Assembly: GCF_037153975.1 (NCBI RefSeq)
Contig: NZ_JBBAYJ010000002.1
Span: 124,001 to 188,000, forward strand
DNA length: 64,000 nucleotides
Source of the DNA: Aquipuribacter sp. SD81
Lineage (GTDB): Bacteria; Actinomycetota; Actinomycetes; Actinomycetales; JBBAYJ01
Reading direction: 5' to 3'
A program made the position numbers and the translations under genes. A model generated the notes under the pieces. That model saw nothing but the letters and a program-made list of their open reading frames with translations. It did no database searches and was not told the DNA's origin. Positions 50,457 to 60,000 of this stretch are shown here, piece after piece. Every line of letters starts with the position of its first letter. Position 1 is the stretch's first letter.

Positions 50457-51370
50457 GCACCGCGACCGCGCCCGTCCCGTCCGCCCCCTCCGAGCGCCGC
50501 GAGCCGGCGCGCAGCCCGCGACCGGCCCCGCGGAGGCCCGTCCGCCGCGCCTCGGTGGGCGGCACCGTGCTCGCCGGCGTCGCGTGGCTCGCGGCCGCGC
50601 TGTTCTTCTTCCCCGTCTTCTGGATGTTCGTCAACGGGTTCAAGGAGGAGGCGGTCGCCAACAGCCGGCCCACGCTGATCTTCACCCCGACGCTCGAGCG
50701 CTACCGCGAGGTCACGGCCGACGCGATCGGCCTGCTGACGGCCGGGGAGGCGTTCCTCAACTCCGCCGTCGTCGTCGGCGTCTCCGTCGCGCTCACGATG
50801 GTGCTCGCCGTGCCGGCAGCCTACGCCCTCGCGATCCGACCCATCCCCAAGTGGCGCGACGTGCTGTTCTTCTTCATCTCGACGAAGTTCCTGCCCATCG
50901 TCGGCGCCATCCTGCCGCTGTGGATCATCGGGCAGACGCTCGGCATCCTCAACACCTGGACGATCCTCATCATCCTCTACACGGCGATGAACCTGCCGCT
51001 GGCGGTGTGGATGCTCCGGTCGTTCTTCAGCGAGGTGCCGGTGGAGCTGCTCGAGGCCGCGCAGCTGGACGGTGCGGGCCTGCTGCGCCAGATCCGCTCC
51101 GTGCTGCTGCCGATCGTCACCCCCGGCCTCACGGCGACCGCGCTGCTCTGCCTCATCTTCGCGTGGAACGAGTTCTTCCTCGCCGTGCAGCTCAACCCGG
51201 CCGACGCCTCGACCGTCCCGGTGTGGGTCACGGGCAACGTGAGCACCCGCGGCAACTTCCTCGCGAAGCTGTCCGCCGCCTCGACGCTCGCCACGCTGCC
51301 CGTCATCATCGCGGGCTGGGTGGCCCAGAAGCGCATGATCCGCGGCCTCGCCATGGGTGCCATCAAGTGA
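50453..51370 (+). CDS. Polyol/sugar ABC transporter permease 2
   Basis: A 305-aa CUT1 permease with six TM segments. The EAA motif reads LLEAAQLDGAGLLRQIR near 200. A C-terminal RMIRGLAMGAIK is typical for the MalG-like partner. As in the other importer, no ATPase gene follows; the next gene is the DeoR regulator. Confidence 0.92.
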   Translation: MSTATAPVPSAPSERREPARSPRPAPRRPVRRASVGGTVLAGVAWLAAALFFFPVFWMFVNGFKEEAVANSRPTLIFTPTLERYREVTADAIGLLTAGEAFLNSAVVVGVSVALTMVLAVPAAYALAIRPIPKWRDVLFFFISTKFLPIVGAILPLWIIGQTLGILNTWTILIILYTAMNLPLAVWMLRSFFSEVPVELLEAAQLDGAGLLRQIRSVLLPIVTPGLTATALLCLIFAWNEFFLAVQLNPADASTVPVWVTGNVSTRGNFLAKLSAASTLATLPVIIAGWVAQKRMIRGLAMGAIK

Positions 51371-51459
51371 GCCCGGGCGCGACCGGACCGCACGCCGGGC
51401 CCGGTCGCGCGGTGCTCGCGGGCACCCGCCGCGACGGGGTCCCGCCCTACGCTGTCGGG

Positions 51460-52293
51460 ATGGGACCCGTCGCCGAGCCGCGCGAGGCCGAGCCGGCCGC
51501 CGCGACGGCCACGGCCTCGGGTGCCCTCGTGCTGTCCCGCCTGGAGCGGCAGCACTCGATCGCCGAGCTCGCGATGGCCGACGGCCGGGTCGACGTCGGC
51601 GACCTCGCCGACCGGTTCCAGGTGACGACGGAGACGATCCGGCGCGACCTCGCGCACCTGCAGGAGCAGCGCCTCGTGCGCCGCACGCACGGCGGCGCGG
51701 TGCCGTGGGAGCGCTGGCGGTACGAGCCGAGCGTCGCGGTGCGCGACACCGAGCACCCGCAGGAGAAGCAGCGGATCGCGCAGCGCGCGGTGGCGGAGCT
51801 GCAGGGCGAGGCCACGCTGCTCATCGACTCCGGCACCACCACCGCGCAGGTCGCGCGCATGCTGCCGCACGACCGCCCGCTCACGGTGGTGACGAACTCG
51901 ATCCCCGTCATGCAGGCCCTCGTGCACAACGAGGCCGTCGAGGTGGTGCTCCTCGGCGGGCGCGTCAAGAAGAGCACGCTCGCGATCGTCGACCCGACCG
52001 GCGCCGACGAGCTGTCGCGCATCGTCGTCGACCTCGCGTTCGTCGGCTCCGACGGCGTGTCCCCCGAGCACGGCTTCACCACGCCCCACCGCGAGGAGGT
52101 CGAGATCAAGCGGGCCATGCTGCGCGCCGCGCGCCGCGCGGTCGTGCTCGTCGACCACTCGAAGTTCGGCAACGACCACCTGCACCGCATCGCGCGGGTG
52201 GAGGAGGTCGACGGCGTCATCACCGGCACGGAGCTGCCGGAGGCCGAGGCCCGCGCGGTCAGCGCGCTCGGGCCGATGGTGACGCGGGCCTGA
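51460..52293 (+). CDS. DeoR-family transcriptional regulator
   Basis: A 277-aa regulator. The DeoR helix-turn-helix is at about 28-80: SIAELAMADGRVDVGDLADR then TTETIRRDLAHLQEQRLVRR, followed by the family signature THGGAV. The sugar-phosphate sensor domain has LLIDSGTTTAQVARML and VVDLAFVGSDGVS. TACGCT ends 6 nt before the ATG, so it may have its own leaderless transcript besides operon read-through. It probably controls the polyol genes on both sides. Confidence 0.9.
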   Translation: MGPVAEPREAEPAAATATASGALVLSRLERQHSIAELAMADGRVDVGDLADRFQVTTETIRRDLAHLQEQRLVRRTHGGAVPWERWRYEPSVAVRDTEHPQEKQRIAQRAVAELQGEATLLIDSGTTTAQVARMLPHDRPLTVVTNSIPVMQALVHNEAVEVVLLGGRVKKSTLAIVDPTGADELSRIVVDLAFVGSDGVSPEHGFTTPHREEVEIKRAMLRAARRAVVLVDHSKFGNDHLHRIARVEEVDGVITGTELPEAEARAVSALGPMVTRA

Positions 52294-53119
52294 CGCCGGG
52301 CGTCCCCCGCTCCGTCGCCCTCCCCTGCGTCGCGCCGGGCTCGCGGCGCAGGGCCGCGTGCACCGCCGCCCGCAGCGCCTCGTGGGCCGCCGCGCCGACG
52401 GGCTCGGCCACCCGGGCCGCCCGCACGACCGGTTCCCAGCCGGGGTCGGCGGCCACGTCGGGCTCCAGCGCGCCGAGGTAGCCCGTGAGGAGCGCCGCGA
52501 GGACGGGGGCTGGGGCGCTCGCGAGGTGGCCGTCGCCGAAGCCGGCGTGCAGCAGCGTCGCGGTGCGGACGACGTCGGCGTGCGGGTCGCCGGCCGCGGC
52601 GTCGAACCAGTCGATGAGGACGGGCCCGCCGGGCCCGAGCAGCACGTTGCCCGGGTGCAGGTCGAAGTGGCACACCGCGGTGCCCGAAGGCAGTGAGGCC
52701 AGCCGGGCCTGCACCGCCGTCCTGACCGGGCCCGCGAGCTCGGCCCGCGCGAGGTTCGCCGCGAGGCGGTCGCGCAGCCGGGGCAGGGCGGCCGGTGCGG
52801 TGCGCGCCGCGACGAGCCGCTGCAGCGCGGCGAGCTGCTGACCGAGCCCGAGCGCCTGCTCGGGACGGCGGACGGCCTCCTCGAGCATCGACGGACCGTC
52901 GACCCGCTCGAAGACGATGCCCGGGCGGCCGTCGACGTCGACGAGCCCGAGGACGGTCGGGGCGGGCAGCCCGATCGCGCGGACGAGCTCGGTTGTGAGG
53001 GCCTCGCGCTCGGCCCAGTGCGCCGGGATGTCGGCGCGGAGCACCTTGGCCACGGCCCCCGTGCCCCACTCGTGCAGGTGCGACGTGTTGCCGTGCTGCA
53101 GGAGCCGGCCCGGACGCAC
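52259..53119 (-). CDS. Aminoglycoside phosphotransferase-family kinase
   Basis: A 286-aa kinase-like protein. The catalytic loop VCHFDLHPGNVLLGPGG (about 149-165) and the metal-binding VLIDWFDAA follow the APH pattern. The N-terminal HLHEWGTGAVAKVL carries the nucleotide-binding Lys. Substrate is unknown; such proteins phosphorylate antibiotics, choline or sugars. CACACT ends 6 nt before the GTG. The last 35 bp overlap the convergent DeoR gene. Confidence 0.85.
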   Translation of the reverse strand: MRPGRLLQHGNTSHLHEWGTGAVAKVLRADIPAHWAEREALTTELVRAIGLPAPTVLGLVDVDGRPGIVFERVDGPSMLEEAVRRPEQALGLGQQLAALQRLVAARTAPAALPRLRDRLAANLARAELAGPVRTAVQARLASLPSGTAVCHFDLHPGNVLLGPGGPVLIDWFDAAAGDPHADVVRTATLLHAGFGDGHLASAPAPVLAALLTGYLGALEPDVAADPGWEPVVRAARVAEPVGAAAHEALRAAVHAALRREPGATQGRATERGTPGVRPASPSARAR

Positions 53120-53187
53120 GCGGGCAGTGTGCCACCCGGCCCCCGGCCCGCCCCGGCAGGCACGGGGTCGGGCCCGTCCGGGGGCCG

Positions 53188-53622
53188 TCAGCGGCCGGGT
53201 TCCTCCCGCTCGTGGCTGATGCTGCGGATGATGTCGAGCGCGGTGTCGAGGTCTGCGCCCGGACCGACGTGCACGCTGGCGCTGACGGGTTCGGGCAGCA
53301 GGGCCGCCACGACCGTCCCGCCGTCGGCGGCGTCGAAGGCCACGACCTCGTCGCCCGCGGCCGTGCCGGGCACGGGCCGCCGGCCCGGTCGGGGACGGGC
53401 CGCGAGGAAGCGGTCGCGGAACGGGCTCGCGTCGAGGGTGAGGCGCAGGCCGTCACCGGCGAGGACGAGGACCTCACCGTCGACTGCGCGCTCGTCGGGG
53501 GTCGTCAGGCCGGGGGGCACGAGGACCGCGAGACCGCCGAACGACACCCGGCGCCACGCCGGGCGACCGGACACCTCTCGGATGATCCGCCTCGCGCCGC
53601 GTGGCGGGAAGCGTGCTGGCAC
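53188..53622 (-). CDS. Small protein of unknown function
   Basis: A 144-aa soluble protein. VSFGGLAVLVPPGLTTP, GEVLVLAGDGLRLTLDASPF and VVAFDAADGGTVVAALLPE look like beta strands of one small domain, and DTALDIIRSISHERE is a C-terminal helix. No known family recognised. The start GTG lies just before the 31-bp tandem array. Confidence 0.55.
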   Translation of the reverse strand: MPARFPPRGARRIIREVSGRPAWRRVSFGGLAVLVPPGLTTPDERAVDGEVLVLAGDGLRLTLDASPFRDRFLAARPRPGRRPVPGTAAGDEVVAFDAADGGTVVAALLPEPVSASVHVGPGADLDTALDIIRSISHEREEPGR

Positions 53623-53657
53623 GTACGAGGTGACACGCGGGTGACCGCCCGCCGCAC

Positions 53658-53964
53658 GTCGACACGAACGCAGACGTACGCGCCGTCCGTCGACACGAAC
53701 GCAGACCTACGCGCCGCACGTCGACACGAACGCAGACGTACGCGCCGTCCGTCGACACGAACGCAGACCTACGCGCCGCACGTCGACACGAACGCAGACG
53801 TACGCGCCGTCCGTCGACACGAACGCAGACCTACGCGCCGCACGTCGACACGAACGCAGACGTACGCGCCGTCCGTCGACACGAACGCAGACCTACGCGC
53901 CGTCCGTCGACAGGAACGCAGACCTACGCGCCGCACGTCGACACGAACGCAGACGTACGCGCCG
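53658..53964. repeat. Ten-copy 31-bp tandem array with alternating variants
   Basis: Ten units starting at 53658 and every 31 bp to 53937. Each begins GTCGACACGAACGCAGAC. The next base alternates G and C, and the last three alternate TCC and CAC, so the basic period for copies 1-7 is 62 bp. Copies 8 and 9 break the pattern and copy 9 has CAGG instead of CACG. There are no spacers, so it is not CRISPR. The period is not a multiple of 3 and no gene is convincing across it. The rest of 53623-54039 holds nothing else visible. Confidence 0.92.
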
Positions 53965-54039
53965 GGCTGCACGCGTGGACGCCGGACGGGCCGGGCGCCG
54001 AAGCGCCCGGCCCGTCCGGGGGTGGTGCTGCTCAGGCGG

Positions 54040-57000
54040 TCAACCGCGGCCGGGCTTGCCCTTGGCGTTGCCACCGCCCTTGCCGTTGCCGCCCTTGTCC
54101 GCCGACGGCCCGACGGTCCGGATGGTCGCGGTGCCCTCGAGGAGGTCACCGTCCACGGTGCTGCCCCGCAGGAGCAGCTCGGTGGAGCCGGGCTCGACGC
54201 CCGTCGCCCGGACCTGCACCTTGCACAGCAGGTCGACGACGCCGTCGCCGTTCCAGTCCTCGCCCGCCTCGCACGACACGACCGAGTCCTCCTCGCCGGT
54301 CACGCCGACGCGGAGCGAGTCGACGTCGGTGTCGGCCACCGGGTCGAACCCGTCCTGCGAGAGGACGACGAACGGCAGGTGGCCGCGGCTGCGCGGGTTG
54401 ACGACCGCCTGGCCGCCGCCGGGCCGCGCCTGCACCTCGACCGTGAGGGTCGCGGGCGGGGTCGGCTCGACGAAGACCGCCGTCGTGCGGGCCGGCACGG
54501 TGAACGTGCCGCCGTCGAACGACGCCTCCTTCACCACCGGGTCCGCACCCGCGGCCTGGATGGGGTGCAGGACGAGACCGGCCTCGGCGAGGGCGTCGAC
54601 GGAGTACGTCTGCGCCTCGTCGGTGGCGTTGAACGCCACGACCACCCGCTCGTGCGCGGCGTCCACGTCCTCACCGACGGTGTCGTCGAGGTGCATGAGG
54701 ATGAGGCCGGGCACCTCGCTGCCGTCGAGGTAGGACAGCTTCTCCTGCACCTGGTCCTCGGTGGTCAGCGAGAACAGCGGCGAGGAGTCCGCCACCGCGA
54801 GGAGGTCGCGGAAGCGGGCGACCGAGGCCTCGATGTCGGCCTGGCTCGGCTGCAGCGCCGGGTCGGCGAGCAGCGGCGCCATGAACGGCCACTTGTCCTC
54901 GTTGTCCGGCGCCGGCGGGAGGCCGACCCCGAAGTTGTTCGTCGCGTACGAGAAGTCGAGGACGTTGAAGTGGTCGCCGGAGTTGTAGCTGTTCCGGTCG
55001 AGCGACTTCGAGCGGAGCATGTCCGTGCCGGCGTGGAAGAACGACACGCCCTGGCTGAGCGCGACGGTCGACAGCGCGAGCTGCTGCATGCGCACCCGGT
55101 CGGCCATCGAGGTGCCCTGCGGCAGCTTGAAGGCGTGGGAGTCGTACAGCGTCTCGTTGTCGTGCGCCGAGACGTAGACGATGTTCTCCTGCGGGTCCTG
55201 CGTGTACCCGGTCGGGCTGCCGTTGTAGTCGACCTCCGCCCCGGTCACGGTGTCGCCGTTGCGGTCGACGAACGTGAAGTCCGCCAGGTTGCCCGCCATG
55301 CCGACCTTTATCTGGTCCATGTCGAGCAGCAGCGCCTCGCGCTGGGCCGCCTCGTCGCCGTTGACCGCGTCCCCGTTGGGGTCGGTGAGCAGGCCCGAGC
55401 CGAAGCCCTGCACGCGCGGGTTCTCGTCGAACGGGCCGCCGCCGCGGACGGCGTCGCGGAGCCGGTCGTTGAAGGTGCCGATGCCCGTGCCGCCCATGTT
55501 GAGCTGGGTGGCCTGGACGAAGCGGGCGTCGTCGGCGACCTCGCCGAAGTTCCAGCCCTCGCCGTAGACGTAGATGCTCTTCCCGTCGACGCCGTCGGCC
55601 TCCAGGGTGAGGGAGTCCAGCGCCTCGCGGACGGCGAGCATGTTCGCCTTCGAGTGGTGGCCCATGAGGTCGAAGCGGAACCCGTCGACCTTGTACTCCT
55701 TCGCCCACAGGACGACGGAGTCGACCATGAGCTTCTCCATCATCGCGTGCTCGGTCGCCGTGTTCGCGCAGCACGTGCTCGTCGCGATCGTGCCGTCCGC
55801 CAGCAGGCGGTGGTAGTAGCCGGGCACGACCTTGTCGAGCACCGACTTCTCCGCCTGGCCGGACGCGGCGGTGTGGTTGTAGACGACGTCGAGCACGACA
55901 CCGAGGTCGGTGGCGTTGAGCGCCTGCACCATCTCGCGGAACTCGACGATGCGCGTCGTGCCCTCGGGGTCGGTGGAGTACGAGCCCTCCGGCGCGTTGT
56001 AGTGGAAGGGGTCGTAGCCCCAGTTGAAGCCGTCGGAGTCCGCGACCTCCAGCACCGCCTCCTGCTGCTCGGGAGAGGCCGAGCCCGCGTCCGGGACGTC
56101 AGGCTCGACCCGCTCCGAGGCGTCCTCCTCGATCGTGGCGATGTCGAAGGTCGGGAGCAGGTGCACCGTCGTGAGGCCCGCCTCGGCGAGCTCCCGCAGG
56201 TGCGTCATGCCGTCGGAGCCGGCCTGGGTGAACGCCTTGTACGTGCCCCGCTGCTCCTCCGGCACCGTCTCGTCGGAGATGGAGAAGTCCCGCACGTGCA
56301 GCTCGTAGAGGTCGATCTGCTCCGGGGTCGGCGGCGCCTGGGTGGCGACGTCGGCCCAGCCCTCCGGCGCCAGGTCGGCGTCGTCGAGGGAGACGATCTG
56401 GCTCTTGACCGAGTTGGTCGCGAGGCTGACGGAGTACGGGTCGGTGACGACGTTGCTCTCGACCGTGTCGGTCGAGGGGACGTAGACCTCGACCTCGAAC
56501 AGGTAGTACTGGCGGTCCCAGCCGGGCTCGCCGGTCACCGACCACACGCCCGAGGCCTCGTCGAGGGTCATCTCCGTCGTCGCGCCGGGAGGCGCGGCGG
56601 ACGGGTCGTCGAACCGGTGGAGCGTGACGGAGCGGGCCGTCGGCGCCCACAGGCTGATGGTCGGCACGTCGCCGTCCCACGTGACGCCCAGGTCGGCGTC
56701 GCGTGCGGCGTCGGCGTAGAGGTCGTCGAGCACGCCCGGGACCTGGACCCCGGTCGCACCCGTCCGGGCGTCACCACGCGACGACGACACGGCGAGGGCG
56801 CCCTTCAGCGCCTCGGCGACGTCGAGGTCGTCCGGGACGCCGAGCGCGGCGTACCCGGCGAGGTGCGGGAACCGCTCGGCGAGGTCGGCCGGCAGGTCCG
56901 CCGACAGCCACTCGAGCTCGACGGACGCGGTGCCGTCGGGGCCGTCGACCCCGCCCGTCACCAGCTCGAGCCCGCCGTCCGGCGACGTGTGGAGGGAGTA

Positions 57001-60000
57001 CGTCGCCGACTCGTCGTCGACGTCCCACGCGATGACGTCCTCGGTGAGCCAGACGACCTCCTCGGTCGTCAGGTCACCCGGCTCGCCGCCTCCACCCTGC
57101 ACGGGCAGGAGGTACCCCTCGCGCCCGGCGAGGACCCACACCTCGTTCCCGACCGTGACGAGGTCGAGGACCTGGTCCTCGGGCAGGTCCTTGGTGTCGC
57201 CGCGGTGGAGGATGTAGTTGAGGCTCGTCGCACCCTCGGCGAGCGGCACCTCCCACACCTGGCCGAAGCGGTCGGAGCCGGTCGGCTTGGCCGACCCCTG
57301 CCAGGACGGCGACGGGTTCGCCGCACCGGTCCACGTGTAGAGGCTCCAGTAGTCGGCGAAGTCCGACGAGGAGTAGTCGCCGTAGTCGCCGTCGGGCCGG
57401 TGGTAGTGGATCGTGGCGAGGCCGAGCGCCGCGGAGCGGCTCTCGTGGATCGTCTCGTCACCGGACACGACGTAGGCGTCGGGCGTCTGCGAGGGGACGA
57501 TCGACTGGTCCGGACCCGGGTCCTTCTCGTCACCCTTGTGGATGATGAAGTTGAGGGCGGCGCCGACGTCGTCGACGGGCACGTTCCAGTACGCGCCGAA
57601 CTGCTCGCTGATGCCGTCCGGCTCGCGCGGTGCGGTCCACTCGGTCGCGACGCCCTCGGCGAGCGCGTCGCCCCACAGGTGCAGGCCCCAGCCGTCGTAG
57701 TTCCCGTCGGGCCGGCGGTAGTGGACGGTCGCGAACCCCTGGGCCGCCGCCTCGCTGGTGAAGACCTCCCCGGAGTCCGGGCTCAGCCACACCTCGGGCG
57801 TGAGGGACGGGTCGACGAAGCGGTCGTCCTGCGTGCCCACCTTGTTGCCGGCGGAGTCCACGACGATCAGTCCGATCTCCTGGTTCGCGCCGTCGGTCGT
57901 GTCGGCCTCGATGAAGCGGAAGACGCCGTAGTCGTCCTCGCCGTTCCACTCCAGGCCGTTCGGCCACTCGCGGCCGTTCATCTGCCCGTCGGCGATGTCG
58001 CCGAAGGCCCAGATGCTGAGGTCCTCGATGTTCTCCGTCTCCGGGAAGTGGACGATCAGGTGGTCCTGCAGGCCGCCGACCGGCTCGGCCGGCTCCTCGA
58101 CGACGACCGACGACGTGGTGGCACCGGCCTTGTGCCCGGCGAGGTCGTCGACGACGGCCGCGACCTCGACGGTCGTGCCGGCGTCGAGCTGCTCGGTGTC
58201 GACGGTGATGCGGTACGGGAAGTTGTCGTCGGTGCCGGCGTACGTCCACTCACCGCCGCCGACGCGGGTCATGAAGCTCACCTCGGCGTACAGGTCACGA
58301 TCGAGGGAGGCGGTGTAGACGAGCGCCTCGCGGGTCTGCCCGTCGAGGTCGAAGTCGATCTCGCCGGACTGCGCGACCGTGATGCCGGGGGCGCTGTCGC
58401 TGGCCGGCAGCGCGGTGTCGGCCCGGTAGACCGCCGCCCCGAAGGCCGGCAGCGAGACGGTGACGTCTCCGTCGCCGCCCGCCGTCAGGTCGCCCGCGGA
58501 GCCGTCGACCGACCACAGCGGCGAGAACGTCGCACCGGGGGTGCCGGTGGCGAACGTCGCCTCGCTCGCGGCCTCGGCGTTGTTGACCGCGACGAGGTAC
58601 TCGACGCGCTCGTCCCGGTCGACGCGGCTGAAGGCGAAGACACCCGGGCCGTCGGCGGCGAAGCGCGGCAGCTGCGCGCCGGACCGGAGCGCCTCGTGCT
58701 CCCCGGTGAGCGTCGCCAGGTCGCCGAGGGTCTCGTACAGCGGGTGCGTCGTGTCGAAGTTGTCGTCGGCCGCGGTGGCGTCCGTGCCGATCTGGTCGTC
58801 GTCGAGGTAGATGTCCGTGACGCTCGGGAACATGTCCTGGCGGGCGGCCTTGTCACCGCCGGAGCCGGTGAAGCCCTGCTCGTCGCCGGAGTACACGACC
58901 GGCATGCCGCGCGAGAAGTACATGAGTGCGTGCGCGAGCCGGTCGCGGGCGAGCATCTCCTCGTCGCTCGCGCCGGGGTTGCCCTGGGCGATGAACGTGC
59001 CGATCCGGCCCATGTCGTGGTTGCCGAGGAACGTCGGCAGCGAGTACGCGTTGCCGTCGGCGTCGATGTAGTAGTCGTCGGCGGCGAAGAAGTCGCGCAG
59101 CGTCTGCGCGCTCGCGTTGCGGGCCGCGTAGTTCGTCGCGGCGTCCTGGAAGCCGAAGTCGAGGACCGCGGGCACGTCGCCCTTGGTCGGGAACATCGAC
59201 AGGAGCTCCTCGTTGGCGGAGAACACCTCGCCGAACATGAAGAAGTCCTCGTTGCCGACGGTCTCCTTCGCGTAGGTCTCGATCGCGGGCGACCACTGCT
59301 GCCAGAACTCGACGTTGACGTGCTTCATGGTGTCGATGCGGAAGCCGTCGACCCCGCGGTCGACCCACGGCTCGAAGATCTCGATCATGCCGTCGACGAC
59401 GTCCGGGTGCTCCGTGAAGAGGTCGTCGAGGCCGAAGAAGTCGCCGTACACGCTGTTCTCGCCGGCGAAGGAGCTGTTGCCGCGGTTGTGGTAGTACCGC
59501 ACGTCGTTGAGCCAGGCCGGGACCTTGACGTCGGCCTCGTCCTCCGGCACGACGGGCGTGTACGGGAAGGAGACCTCGGGGTCGAGCGCGGGGAAGTCCT
59601 CGCTCGTGGCGTACTCGCGGTCGTCGAACGGCTCGCCGTCGGCGTCGCGGTACGGCTCGGACGCCTTCGCGATGTAGTCGTAGACGCCCTCCTGGTACTG
59701 GATGACGTCGGCGGTGTGGTTCGTGATGATGTCGAAGAAGACCTTCATGTCCCGCGAGTGCGCCTCGTCGATGAGGGCCTCGAGCTCCTCGTTCGTCCCG
59801 AAGTGCGGGTCGATCTGGGAGTAGTCGAGCGTCCAGTAGCCGTGGTAGCCGGCCGACACGTCGTTCGTGCCGATGCCCTGGACGGGCTTGTTCTTGAAGA
59901 CCGGCGCCATCCAGATGGCGGTGACGCCCATGCCCTCGAGGTAGTCCATCTTGTCGAGCAGGCCCGCGAGGTCGCCGCCGTGGAAGAAGCCCTCGTCGGT

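Noticed and set aside
53658-53964. CRISPR-like array
   Set aside because: Units are contiguous without unique spacers, and no cas gene is present, so this is a tandem repeat.
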